Shown here: piece by piece, positions 9,056-18,172 of the stretch | How the letters are laid out: each line of letters starts with the position of its first letter | Numbering within the stretch: position 1 is the stretch's first letter | Assembly: GCF_001426565.1 (NCBI RefSeq) | Contig: NZ_LMFA01000021.1 | Span: 330,458 to 394,457 of the forward strand | Origin: Rhizobium sp. Root482 | GTDB taxonomy: Bacteria; Pseudomonadota; Alphaproteobacteria; Rhizobiales; Rhizobiaceae | Length of the DNA stretch: 64,000 bases | Direction of reading: 5' to 3' | Made by a program: the position numbers and the translations under genes | Notes under the pieces: model-generated | Databases searched by the model: none | What the model was told of the DNA's origin: nothing | The model's input: only the letters and a program-made list of their open reading frames with translations

Positions 9056-10494
9056 GGCATGCCCAGCGTGCCGGCAAGCACCAGAACACCGCCGATCGCC
9101 ATGATCACGAGGCTGCGCCAGTCGCGCATCAGGAAGACCACCGGATCCTCGTGCAGCAGGCGGCGGCGGGCAAGCATCCAGATCCTGAGCAGCATATAGA
9201 GCACCAGCGGGCAGAGCGGCCAGAGCGCCAGCGGCATCTGGTACATTTCGCGCATTTCGTTGCTGTGGATATAGAGCGCCAGGACCAGTGCCGAGGCAAA
9301 GGCGGAGGAGACGCCTGCCTGCCCGACCATCTCGAAATCGACGGCCATATAGCCGCGCCCGGGCACCTGGTTGCCGTCGCGGCCGTCATATTCGTCGAGT
9401 TCGACATAGCGCTTGACCAGCGCCAGGCTGAGGAAAAAGAAGATAGAGAAGGACAGGAGCCAGAAGGACAGGTCCGTGCCGCCGGCGGCCGATCCAGCGA
9501 TGATGCGCACCGTATAGAGGCCGGCAAGCGTGAAGACATCGACCAGCAGCTTGCGCTTGAGAACGAAGGTATAGGCGGTGGTCGCCATCGCGTAGAAAGC
9601 CAGCACCAGCGCGAATTCGAGTGGCAGCAGCAGCGTCATCGACAGCGATGCCAGCAGCAGGCAGAGCGCGATCGTCAGCCCCATCGGCACCGACATCTGG
9701 CCGCTGGCCAGCGGCCGGTTCCGCTTGGTCGGATGGCGCCGGTCATTGGCAAGATCGGAGAGATCGTTGACGACATAGACGGCTGAGGCGAGGAAACTGA
9801 AGGCGAAGAAAGCCAGCACCACCCTGATCACCGCATCTAGATGCAGGATATCGTGATTGAGCACCATCGGCACGCCGATCAGCACGTTCTTCGCCCATTG
9901 GTGGACGCGGATCGACTTCAGGGCCGCAAGGCGGCTGTTCCTGCCGGTATCGAGCTTCTCGGCGTCATGCGCCCGGCGCCATTTCTCCGCCGCCCGGTCC
10001 GGCGCCACGACGATTGCCTTGCGGGCGGCTTCGAAGACGGGAATGTCGTCGTGGCTGTTGCCCATATAGTCGAACCCGCCCTCGCCGTATTCGGCGACGA
10101 GCTTTTCGCGCTTGCGGATGCTGGTGAGGTTGATCTCGGGCGAACTGTGCAGAACCAGGGAGAAGACGCCGGCATGGGCGGCGATCCCACGGGCGACGTT
10201 TTCGGCGGCACCGGTGACGAGAACCACCTGTCGGCCGCTCTTGCGCTCGCGCGCCAGGCGCTTGAGCACGACCTCGCGATAGGGCCAATCACTTGGCTCC
10301 CGCCGCGACCGTGCCGCCACCTCATGCTTCAGCCGCCCCTTGCCCTTGGTGAGCCAGTACAGGAGCGCAAGCAGCATCAGCGGATTGCGCAGCAGGATGA
10401 CCGCGGCCCCTTCCCAGAGCGTGTCGGCGGCCAGCAGAGTGCCGTCGAGATCGACACATAGCGGAATGAGCCGGGTTTCCGTTCGAGCATCCAT
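9052..10494 (-). CDS. HAD phosphatase-UbiA prenyltransferase fusion
   Basis: 480-residue two-domain protein. The N-terminal part is a haloacid dehalogenase domain (DLDGTLLAADT near residues 14-24; later GNSHDDIPVF). The C-terminal part is a UbiA-type membrane prenyltransferase with seven to nine helices and the first Asp-rich motif NDLSDLANDRRHPTKRNRP, the form typical of decaprenyl-phosphate phosphoribosyltransferase. It probably transfers phosphoribose from PRPP to a polyprenyl phosphate and removes the 5-phosphate, supplying the oxidase encoded next. The frame is open 28 codons further upstream (10578); the ATG at 10494 is preferred because the HAD motif then lies near the N-terminus. First gene of the cluster. 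Confidence 0.85.
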   Translation of the reverse strand: MDARTETRLIPLCVDLDGTLLAADTLWEGAAVILLRNPLMLLALLYWLTKGKGRLKHEVAARSRREPSDWPYREVVLKRLARERKSGRQVVLVTGAAENVARGIAAHAGVFSLVLHSSPEINLTSIRKREKLVAEYGEGGFDYMGNSHDDIPVFEAARKAIVVAPDRAAEKWRRAHDAEKLDTGRNSRLAALKSIRVHQWAKNVLIGVPMVLNHDILHLDAVIRVVLAFFAFSFLASAVYVVNDLSDLANDRRHPTKRNRPLASGQMSVPMGLTIALCLLLASLSMTLLLPLEFALVLAFYAMATTAYTFVLKRKLLVDVFTLAGLYTVRIIAGSAAGGTDLSFWLLSFSIFFFLSLALVKRYVELDEYDGRDGNQVPGRGYMAVDFEMVGQAGVSSAFASALVLALYIHSNEMREMYQMPLALWPLCPLVLYMLLRIWMLARRRLLHEDPVVFLMRDWRSLVIMAIGGVLVLAGTLGMP

Positions 10495-10610
10495 AGGTTC
10501 ATATCCCGATAAATCTACCCGGACAGTCCCATGATCAACTTTCGAAAAAGCAAACAGGGCCGCAATGGCAAGCCCCATCTTGTCTATTGGTTAACAATTC
10601 CAATTCGTTG

Positions 10611-11504
10611 TCAGGACTTGTTGTGAACCAGAATCCAGTTCAGCGCCTCGCGCCAATCGGTCATGCGCACCGGTGTTCCGTGCGATCCGGTCTCGAAAAG
10701 CACGAAGCGGCTGGGATGGCCGGCCGCATGCAGGGCGCGGTAAAGCGCGATCTGGTCGGCGGCGGGATAGACGGTGTCGGCGCTGCCGTGGCTGAAGAAG
10801 ATCGGCAGCCCGGCCTTGCGTGCCGCGCTTTTCTGGAACGACGGATCGGCCGGGCCGCCCATGATCATCAGGCCGGCAAGCGCTTCGACGGCAGTCTGGT
10901 AGCGGGCGATGCCCCAGCAGATGAAATTGCCCATCGAGGCGCAGGCGAGGATGACGGGCTTTTCCGGCGACTGCCGGCGCGCATGGGCGATCAGCCCGGC
11001 GATATCGGCGACGCCTGCCTTGTCGAAGGACTGGACGCTCGGCGCGTAATAGACGCCGCCATTGTCCACGGCGAGGTTCTTCAGCCGGTTGAAATTGCCG
11101 CCGAAGGAATAATCATTGGCGCCGAGCCGCCGGTCGCCGCCCCTGCCATGGATAAAAATCACCGTGAAGGCAGCACCGGCGGCGGCACCGACGCGGGTCA
11201 CAGCAAGCGGCCGGGTGCCGGTTTCCATAGTCTCGTTCACCTGCTGACGCTTGACGCCGAGCGCCAGATAGGCGCGCTTGACCCGCCGCTCCGGCGTCTG
11301 GTCGCGGCCGTTGATATCGCGCAGTTCCTGGTAATCGACGACCCGGTAATCGCCACCATCGGCCGTTTCGAGCACGGTTTCATAGGAAAACAGTTCGTCC
11401 TTGAAAGGCTTCAACGGCGCGGCCTTTGCCGGAAACGCAAGGCATGAGACGAGCAGAAGGCAGGAAAGGGCGCGAAACGGCAAATGAACTGTGGACAGGC
11501 GCAT
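10611..11504 (-). CDS. Exported alpha/beta-hydrolase (phospholipase/carboxylesterase-like)
   Basis: 297-residue protein with a signal peptide (about residues 1-28, ending AKA) and an alpha/beta-hydrolase fold: oxyanion region IFIHGRGGDRR, nucleophile elbow CASMGNF (Ser in a variant GxSxG, here AxSxG), Asp in HGSADTVYP and a late His in ETGSHGTP. Periplasmic esterase or lipase activity is likely; substrate unknown. The ATG at 11504 has AGAGGAAC ten bases upstream. The frame continues open far beyond it, antisense to parE, which is a coding shadow. Divergent from parE, with 243 bases between. Confidence 0.8.
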   Translation of the reverse strand: MRLSTVHLPFRALSCLLLVSCLAFPAKAAPLKPFKDELFSYETVLETADGGDYRVVDYQELRDINGRDQTPERRVKRAYLALGVKRQQVNETMETGTRPLAVTRVGAAAGAAFTVIFIHGRGGDRRLGANDYSFGGNFNRLKNLAVDNGGVYYAPSVQSFDKAGVADIAGLIAHARRQSPEKPVILACASMGNFICWGIARYQTAVEALAGLMIMGGPADPSFQKSAARKAGLPIFFSHGSADTVYPAADQIALYRALHAAGHPSRFVLFETGSHGTPVRMTDWREALNWILVHNKS

Positions 11505-11747
11505 ATCGGATGTTCCTCTTTTGATCCAAGCCTTGCCATCGGCGCTTGCAGGACGCAACTGTTCGACGGGTGAATCCGCAAGTGGCGTCCTTGCAGGCGT
11601 TTGATCCTCCGGATTGCCGCCTATGTCGCTCCGGAACGAAGAGTCTGGCAGAATTCCGGTGATTCGCCCCGACCGCCGGCCGGCGCCCACGATAGGGCCG
11701 GACCGGATCGCAATGCCAGACCGTAATGAAAGACAGCTGAACAGACC

Positions 11748-13814
11748 ATGACCGACAGCAAGGATCTCTTTTCCGCATTGCCCACGGTGAACAAGCCGTC
11801 CCCGCCGCCGGTCGAGGCACGAGTTTCCGCGCCGCCCCCCCGGGCCGCACCGTCTTCCGGCGCGGCGACGGCGCTGAAGGCCGATAGCGGCGATTACGAT
11901 GCGTCGGCGATCGAAGTGCTCGAAGGGCTGGAGCCGGTGCGCCGGCGTCCGGGCATGTATATCGGCGGCACCGACGAAAAGGCGCTGCATCACCTGTTCG
12001 CAGAAGTCATCGACAATTCGATGGACGAGGCAGTCGCGGGGCATGCCAATTTCATCGACGTGCATCTGGACGCCGAAGGCTGCCTGTCGGTCACCGACAA
12101 CGGCCGCGGCATCCCGATCGAGAACCATCCGAAATTTCCCGGCAAGTCGACGCTCGAAGTGATCATGACCATCCTGCATGCGGGCGGCAAGTTCGACAGC
12201 AAGGTCTACGAGACCTCCGGCGGCCTGCACGGCGTCGGCGTGTCCGTCGTCAATGCGTTGTCGGATCTCCTGGAAGTGGAGGTTGCCCGCAACCGAAAAC
12301 TCTACCGCCAACGTTTTTCGCGCGGCATTCCGCAGGGCGGCCTGGAGGAGCTGGGCGATGTCCAGAACCGGCGCGGCACGAAGGTGCGCTTCCATCCGGA
12401 CCCGGACATCTTCGGCGCCAATGCCAAGTTCGATCCCGCCCGGCTGTTTCGCATGGCGCGTTCCAAGGCTTATCTGTTCGGCGGCGTCGAGATCCGCTGG
12501 TCCTGCGACCCGACGCTGGTGGAAGGGACCGACACGCCCGAAAAGGCGGTGTTTCATTTCCCCGGCGGCCTGAAGGATTATCTGCAGGCGACGATGGGCA
12601 AGGAATTCACCGTGACGCGGGAAATCTTTGCCGGCAAGACGGAAAAGACCGGCGGCCACGGCGCACTCGAATGGGCGGTGACCTGGTATGGCGGCGACAC
12701 GGTCCTTCATTCCTATTGCAACACTATCCCGACGCCGGAGGGCGGCACCCATGAAGCCGGCTTCCGCATCGCGCTCACCAAGGGCCTGAAGCACTATGCG
12801 GAGTTGACGCAGAACAAGCGCGCCTCGATCATCACCACCGAGGATGTGATGATCTCGGCGGCCGGCATGCTGTCGGTGTTCATCCGCGAGCCGGAATTCG
12901 TCGGGCAGACCAAGGACAAGCTGGCGACCGTGGAAGCCCAGCGCATCGTCGAGAATGCGCTGCGCGATCCCTTCGACCATTTCCTCGCCGACAATCCCCA
13001 GGAAGCCCATAAATTGCTGGAATGGGTGATGGAGCGGGCCGACGAGCGCCTGCGCCGGCGCAAGGAAAAGGAAGTCAGCCGCAAATCGGCGGTGCGCAAG
13101 CTGCGCCTGCCCGGCAAGCTTGCAGATTGCTCGCAGAATTCCGCAGAAGGCGCCGAACTGTTCATCGTCGAGGGCGATTCGGCCGGCGGCTCGGCCAAGC
13201 AGGCCCGCAACCGTTCCAACCAGGCGATCCTGCCGCTGCGCGGCAAGATCCTCAACGTCGCCAGCGCCGGCCGCGAGAAACTGGGCGCCAACCAGCAGAT
13301 CAGCGATCTCATCCAGGCGCTCGGCTGCGGCACGCGCGGCAAATATCGCGAGGAGGACCTGCGCTACGAGCGGGTCATCGTGATGACCGACGCCGATGTC
13401 GACGGCGCCCATATCGCCTCGCTGTTGATCACCTTCTTCTACCAGGAAATGCCGGACCTGGTGCGTGGCGGCCATCTCTATCTGGCGGTGCCGCCGCTCT
13501 ACCGGATCACCCAGGGCGCCAAGACGCTCTATGCGCGCGACGACGCCCACCGGGTGGAACTGATGGAGACGGAATTCAACGGGCGCGGCAAGATCGAGAT
13601 CGGCCGCTTCAAGGGGCTGGGCGAGATGATGCCGGCGCAATTGAAGGAAACGACGATGGATCCGTCCAAGCGCACGCTCCTGAAAGTCGCCATAGACGAG
13701 GTGGATTTCGAGGGCACCCGCGAGGCGGTCGACAATCTGATGGGCACCAAGGCAGATGCGCGGTTCCGCTTCATCCAGGAACGGGCGGTCTTCGCCGAAA
13801 ACCTCGACATCTGA
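11748..13814 (+). CDS. parE: DNA topoisomerase IV subunit B
   Basis: ATPase subunit of the type IIA topoisomerase that decatenates daughter chromosomes. 688 residues: a Pro/Ala-rich N-terminal extension of about 40 residues, the GHKL ATPase domain (EVIDNSMDEA, DNGRGIP, GGLHGVGVSVVNALS), the transducer, and the TOPRIM domain (FIVEGDSAGGSAKQARNR; DADVDGAHI). The motif ELFIVEGDSAGGSAKQAR and overall length fit ParE rather than GyrB, which is longer in this family. Monocistronic; the site before the ATG at 11748 is weak (GCTGAACAGACC). Confidence 0.96.
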   Translation: MTDSKDLFSALPTVNKPSPPPVEARVSAPPPRAAPSSGAATALKADSGDYDASAIEVLEGLEPVRRRPGMYIGGTDEKALHHLFAEVIDNSMDEAVAGHANFIDVHLDAEGCLSVTDNGRGIPIENHPKFPGKSTLEVIMTILHAGGKFDSKVYETSGGLHGVGVSVVNALSDLLEVEVARNRKLYRQRFSRGIPQGGLEELGDVQNRRGTKVRFHPDPDIFGANAKFDPARLFRMARSKAYLFGGVEIRWSCDPTLVEGTDTPEKAVFHFPGGLKDYLQATMGKEFTVTREIFAGKTEKTGGHGALEWAVTWYGGDTVLHSYCNTIPTPEGGTHEAGFRIALTKGLKHYAELTQNKRASIITTEDVMISAAGMLSVFIREPEFVGQTKDKLATVEAQRIVENALRDPFDHFLADNPQEAHKLLEWVMERADERLRRRKEKEVSRKSAVRKLRLPGKLADCSQNSAEGAELFIVEGDSAGGSAKQARNRSNQAILPLRGKILNVASAGREKLGANQQISDLIQALGCGTRGKYREEDLRYERVIVMTDADVDGAHIASLLITFFYQEMPDLVRGGHLYLAVPPLYRITQGAKTLYARDDAHRVELMETEFNGRGKIEIGRFKGLGEMMPAQLKETTMDPSKRTLLKVAIDEVDFEGTREAVDNLMGTKADARFRFIQERAVFAENLDI

Positions 13815-14098
13815 GCGATTGACTTGAGGATCTGATTCAAGCGGCTGCCGGATTGATTCATTTTCGGCCTTCAAGCCGTTGAAGAAGCTGTATTTTCTGG
13901 GTAGCGCGACGCGTCGGCGGTAGGTGTCTCTTCCCCTCGATCGCAGCCCTGTGCGACGCTGAGAGAAGAGGATTGCCGCCAGATTTCTTCTTGCCGCGCC
14001 TCGAAAATGCCGCGTCGCCATAGTTCCGAAGCAAATGCGGTTTCTATCTCGTCGGCGGCCGAATCGCGGCCGGTGCGAACACCAAGGAAAGCGATCCG

Positions 14099-14539
14099 AT
14101 GATATCCGCCATGATCGTCATGACAATTCTGGGCTGCGACGACAGTGTCAGCCAGTGCCGGTACGTTTCCTCCGTCAGCGGCACCTGGACGACGATTGAA
14201 AAATGCGATGCGGAATCGCAGAAGCAGCTGCCGAAATTCACCAACAGCAACTATCCGGTGATCGTCGCCGTCTGCGAGACCTCGGGCACGGCAACGGCGG
14301 ATGCCCGCGCCCACGAAGCGCCGGCCAAGGAGGCTACGGTCGCGACCGACATTCCCGCGCCGAATGCGGAGGCCGTTCCGGAACCGCATGCGCAAGAACC
14401 GCAGGGCCTGCCGCGCCGGGCGCTGGCGCTGATCGGCGGCGTGCTGCCGGATGGGACGAAACTGCGCCAGGCCGTGACTGCGCCGATCCATTCCATCGGC
14501 AACGGTTATTCCTGGATCGCCCGCAAGCTGGCGAATTGA
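14099..14539 (+). CDS. Hypothetical protein, conserved-looking in rhizobia
   Basis: 146-residue protein of unknown function. The N-terminal third carries three Cys in a pattern resembling a small disulphide or thioether motif (CDD...CRY...KCD) and a short hydrophobic start; the middle is Ala/Pro/Glu-rich low complexity; the C-terminal part is basic. AAGGA lies ten bases before the ATG, and codon use matches the neighbours. Convergent with the SDR gene, four bases apart. No partner suggests a role. Confidence 0.6.
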   Translation: MISAMIVMTILGCDDSVSQCRYVSSVSGTWTTIEKCDAESQKQLPKFTNSNYPVIVAVCETSGTATADARAHEAPAKEATVATDIPAPNAEAVPEPHAQEPQGLPRRALALIGGVLPDGTKLRQAVTAPIHSIGNGYSWIARKLAN

Positions 14540-14543
14540 CCGG

Positions 14544-15563
14544 TCACACCAGCCCGGCGGCGATCAGGCTTTCGGCGCTGGCACGGATTGCCTCCTCTTC
14601 GGATCGCGGTTTCCAGTCAAGAATGCGCCTTGCCTTTTCATTGGAGACGCGGGCATCGCGGCCGAGTTCACGGACGATCAGCTTCAGGCCGGGATCGACA
14701 TGGGCGGCGAGGCGCGCAAGCAGATTGGGCAGGACAAAGCTCGGCAGCTTACGCGCATAGGCGGGAAAATCGCGTTTCAGGACGGCGACGATCTCCTTGA
14801 GCGAAAGTACCGCGCCGGCGGTGATGAAGCGCTCGCCTGCCGCCGCCTCCACGCTCAGCGCCAGCAGATGCGCATTGGCGACGTCGCGCACATCGACGAG
14901 CGGCATCCTGAAATCCGGCAGGACAGGATAGCGACCCTTCAGCAGGCTTTGCACGAGAGCGACCGACGTTCCGGTTTCCCGGCCGAGGAGCGGGCCGAGA
15001 ATCACGCCGGGATTGATCGCCACCAGTTCGAGGCCTGCCTCGCGGGCAAAATCCCAGGCCGCCCGCTCGGCGAGCGTCTTGGACTTGTAATAGGCCGTGG
15101 CGAGCGGTCCGTTCACATCGGTCCAGTCGGTTTCGTCATAGGGCGCCCTGCCCGGCCCGTAGCTGACGGCGGCGATGGACGATGTCAGGACGACACGGCG
15201 AATACCGGCCTGCCGGGCAAAGCGCAGCACCCGCAGCGTGCCTTCGCGCGCCGGCAGGATCAGGTCGTTCTCATGCTTTGGGATGCGGGAGGGAAAGGGC
15301 GAGGCGGTATGGATGATATCGGCCGCCCCGGAAAAGGCCGCCTCCCATCCTGCATCCGACAGGAGGTCTGCAGCGACGAAGGAGAGCTTTCCCCGCTCGG
15401 TGCCGCCTGAGGAACGGATCGCCGCTTCGATCGCCCTTGCCTTCTTCAGCGATCGCACCGTGCCACGCACCTCGTAGCCGGCGCGCAGCGCCTGGGCGGC
15501 GACATGGCGACCGAGAAATCCGCCCACGCCCGTCACCGTAATCATCCTGCCTGCCATCTGCAT
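14544..15563 (-). CDS. NAD(P)-dependent SDR, dihydroflavonol-reductase-like
   Basis: 339-residue extended short-chain dehydrogenase. The cofactor motif GVGGFLGRH is near residues 12-20, and the catalytic Tyr and Lys are in YYKSK with TSSIAAV before them. It resembles the dihydroflavonol 4-reductase/cinnamoyl-CoA reductase branch (VVLTSSIAAVSYGP; NPGVILGPLLG), whose bacterial members reduce varied aldehydes and ketones. Substrate unknown. The ATG at 15563 is preceded by GGTGGAAGG; in-frame ATGs also lie at 15557 and 15545. Likely monocistronic. Confidence 0.82.
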   Translation of the reverse strand: MQMAGRMITVTGVGGFLGRHVAAQALRAGYEVRGTVRSLKKARAIEAAIRSSGGTERGKLSFVAADLLSDAGWEAAFSGAADIIHTASPFPSRIPKHENDLILPAREGTLRVLRFARQAGIRRVVLTSSIAAVSYGPGRAPYDETDWTDVNGPLATAYYKSKTLAERAAWDFAREAGLELVAINPGVILGPLLGRETGTSVALVQSLLKGRYPVLPDFRMPLVDVRDVANAHLLALSVEAAAGERFITAGAVLSLKEIVAVLKRDFPAYARKLPSFVLPNLLARLAAHVDPGLKLIVRELGRDARVSNEKARRILDWKPRSEEEAIRASAESLIAAGLV

Positions 15564-15626
15564 CGGCGCCTTCCACCTTGGCTTGCCGATCGCACCTATA
15601 GGGAGAGCGGCCGGCAGAGAGGGCTA

Positions 15627-16766
15627 TCAGGCCGCCTGCCGCGCGGCAAGGAGCGCATAGTCGCGGGCGCTCTGCCGCTGCTCGGCGATCGCCAGCCGCT
15701 CGATCATGTCGGCAAGGCTGCCGGAGGCATTTGTCGCCTGCCGTCCGCCACGCAGTTTCGACAGGAGGACCGCGGAAATAGAGGTGGTCGCGCCGGCCGC
15801 GCCCGAGCGATTTTCGCGCCGCCAGATCAGCATGGCCTCGGCAAACAGGGCGCTGACATCGCGGCCAAGGCCGGCACTTTCGAACAAGGCGCGCATGGCG
15901 TGGACGCGGCCGTCGGAGAGGATGGAGCGCACGCGCTTGTCGCCAAGTGCCGCCAGATCGCCGATCGCCGCGGCGAAGAAATCGACCTTGCCGGAACAGA
16001 GCGCATGCAGGAGGAAGGCCGGCGTCAGGCGGCCACTGGCGCGCAGATGCTCGACAAGCACCGGCAGTTGCGCGGCCTCCGCGCCGCCCGCCATACCCAC
16101 GGCCGCCCTGTCGCAGGCTTCGCGGGTGATGCGCGCGACCCGACCTTCTCCGATCGCCGCCTGAACCAGCGCAAAGCCGGAGAGCGCCGCGCCTACCTTC
16201 TCCACCAGCGCATGGCGCGCATCGGCCGGAAGGTCGGAGCGTTCAAGCAACAGATTGCGAACCGCGCAAAGATGGCCGAGCCGGTCGCTCAGCCGTTTCA
16301 AGGTGCGGCCGGAAATCTCCGCACCGTGGTTTTCAAGCAGGATCGACGCCTCCTCCTCGCCGCCAATTTCGGCGATCGCGGCGGCGATCGGATACGAGAC
16401 ATGGGGTCGCGCTGCAATCACGGCGCGGGTCTCGACCGTGCCCCGGGCGGCCAGATCGACAAGATCCGCATCGCTGAGTACCGGCGAACAGGAAATCACC
16501 GTATAGGCGATCTCCGGCTGGTCCTCGGCGAGCGACAGGATAAGGGGGCGCGGAATGCGGGAAGACCCGGCCAGCGCCTGCGCCAGCGCCAGACGCACTT
16601 TCGGCGAGGGATCGTCGAGTAGGAAGGTCATCGCCATTTCGGCGGCGTGATCGTCGAGGCTGTTCATGTCGGCGGCTACATAGGCCCGGCCAAGGGCCGC
16701 GGCGGCGCGAACCCGATCCCCGGTCCGGGCGGTTTCGACCCAACGAAGAAATGCTTGAATGATCAC
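15627..16766 (-). CDS. DUF2336 domain-containing protein
   Basis: 379-residue cytoplasmic protein of the DUF2336 family, common in Rhizobiales and of unknown function. It is built of HEAT-like helical repeats (for example SPKVRLALAQALA and repeated RHALVEKV-type helices), as in protein-interaction scaffolds. A GTG start at 16766 is chosen because GAGG lies five bases upstream; an ATG at 16799 would add 11 residues without a ribosome site. Divergent from the CitE-like gene with about 75 bases between, so the two share a promoter region. Confidence 0.78.
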   Translation of the reverse strand: MIIQAFLRWVETARTGDRVRAAAALGRAYVAADMNSLDDHAAEMAMTFLLDDPSPKVRLALAQALAGSSRIPRPLILSLAEDQPEIAYTVISCSPVLSDADLVDLAARGTVETRAVIAARPHVSYPIAAAIAEIGGEEEASILLENHGAEISGRTLKRLSDRLGHLCAVRNLLLERSDLPADARHALVEKVGAALSGFALVQAAIGEGRVARITREACDRAAVGMAGGAEAAQLPVLVEHLRASGRLTPAFLLHALCSGKVDFFAAAIGDLAALGDKRVRSILSDGRVHAMRALFESAGLGRDVSALFAEAMLIWRRENRSGAAGATTSISAVLLSKLRGGRQATNASGSLADMIERLAIAEQRQSARDYALLAARQAA

Positions 16767-16843
16767 CGACGCCTCACTACACACCCAACAGCCACTCATG
16801 GTCAGGCTTACGTTAGCGATCAAAGGTTTAAGATTGGTTCACC

Positions 16844-17560
16844 ATGTCCGTTAACCGCTTCGAAAACATCGTGGCCCTGCTTCGCATCCGCCCGGAGAAT
16901 CCGGTCCGCGCAAGGCTGGATGATCGTTCGGTTGCGGTAATCCTCGATATCAGCCCGAACTGGCGCGGGCCGGACGCTGCAAGCGCGGCGCAGGCGGCTC
17001 TCAGCGAACGTGGTGCCGGCCCCGTCCTGCTGCGCATCGCCCTGCCCGGCGACGATGACGCAGCGCAAGAAGCACTCGTACGATTGGCAGCGCTTCGGCC
17101 GGACGGATGTGTTCTTTCCGGCTGCGGCGGTGGCGCCGATATTCAGCGGCTCGATATCATGCTGCGGGTCGCGGAGGCGCAGGTCGGGATCGAGGACGGA
17201 TCGATCGCCATCCTCGCCGAAATCGGGCAGGAACCGGGCTTCTTTCTCTCGGACGCGCCACTCGCCGGCCTCTCCAAACGATTGCAAGGATTAATCTTCG
17301 ATGGCGCCGCCCTTCTGGAAGCAACCGGGAGCAGCGCGAAGAATGAAGTGGCGGCGAGACCGGGGGCGCCGATGATCATGGCCCGCGCGGTCGCCGTATT
17401 GAAGGCCAGCCAGGCGGGCATTCGCTGCTGGGAACAATTGCCGGACGGGAATTTCTCAATGGATGATCTACGGACGCTGCGAGACGCGACGCTGGCTGAC
17501 GGGTTTACCGGACTGGTGGCACGCAACCCGGCGCAGTTGCAGGCGCTTCCGCGTTCCTGA
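16844..17560 (+). CDS. CitE/HpcH-aldolase-like protein, degenerate
   Basis: 238-residue protein whose pattern resembles the HpcH/HpaI aldolase and citrate-lyase beta superfamily (LRPDGCVLSGCGGGADIQRL; the following GSIAILAEI strand corresponding to the ligand Glu region), but shorter than the usual 280-300 residues and missing the typical metal-binding Asp motif. It may therefore be non-catalytic or have a divergent substrate. No ribosome site stands out before the ATG at 16844. Divergent from the DUF2336 gene and convergent with the flavin reductase gene, nine bases apart. Confidence 0.55.
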   Translation: MSVNRFENIVALLRIRPENPVRARLDDRSVAVILDISPNWRGPDAASAAQAALSERGAGPVLLRIALPGDDDAAQEALVRLAALRPDGCVLSGCGGGADIQRLDIMLRVAEAQVGIEDGSIAILAEIGQEPGFFLSDAPLAGLSKRLQGLIFDGAALLEATGSSAKNEVAARPGAPMIMARAVAVLKASQAGIRCWEQLPDGNFSMDDLRTLRDATLADGFTGLVARNPAQLQALPRS

Positions 17561-17569
17561 CCGTAGCGG

Positions 17570-18172
17570 CTAATATTTCGGCCGCAGCATTTCGAAAACC
17601 TCGCCCGACTCGCAATAATCCATATAGCCCATCCGGCCGACGGGCCGTGCCTTGGCCATGTCGAAGCGGCCGTCCCGGATTGCTTCCTCGCGGATATGGA
17701 TGCCGACCACCTGGCCGATGACGACGTGGTTTTCGCTCTCGGAGCCATCAAGCGCCTGCGGGCGAAAAATCTGCGTTACCTTGCATTCCAGCGCCGCATA
17801 GGCCTCCCCAACATAAGGGGCGGCGACGATGCGGCCGGTCACTGGCGTCAGGCCGGCAAGGGCAAATTCGCTGATGCCGTGCGGCGCCGGCGCAGAAGTG
17901 GCGTTCATCGCCTCCTTCAGGTCGAAACTGACGAAATTGGCGGTGAATTCGCCGCTCTCCTCGATATTTCGGACCGAATCCTTGCGGCCTGCCGAGGAGA
18001 ACATCACCAGCTTCGGTTTGTCGCTGATCGCGTTGAAGAAGGAATAGGGCGCAAGATTGAGGCTGCCATCGCCGGCCCGCGAACCGATCCAGCCGATTGG
18101 TCGCGGCGAGACGATCGCCTTGAAGGGATCATGGGCAAGGCCATGGGCATTTTCGGCCGTCTCGTAGAACAT
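17570..18172 (-). CDS. Flavin reductase-like, FMN-binding split-barrel protein
   Basis: 200-residue protein of the flavin reductase-like family (SPRPIGWIGSR and NLAPYSFFNAIS near the N-terminus are the FMN-site signature). Such proteins reduce FMN with NAD(P)H for a partner oxygenase or act on small substrates; here the role is open. The start overlaps the stop of the nitroreductase gene as ATGA, so the two flavoproteins are co-translated. Confidence 0.85.
   Translation of the reverse strand: MFYETAENAHGLAHDPFKAIVSPRPIGWIGSRAGDGSLNLAPYSFFNAISDKPKLVMFSSAGRKDSVRNIEESGEFTANFVSFDLKEAMNATSAPAPHGISEFALAGLTPVTGRIVAAPYVGEAYAALECKVTQIFRPQALDGSESENHVVIGQVVGIHIREEAIRDGRFDMAKARPVGRMGYMDYCESGEVFEMLRPKY

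Noticed and set aside
11505-14021. Very long open frame on the minus strand opposite parE (joined to the esterase frame)
   Set aside because: It is the antisense of parE; residue composition is unlike a protein, and the esterase has a proper start at 11504.
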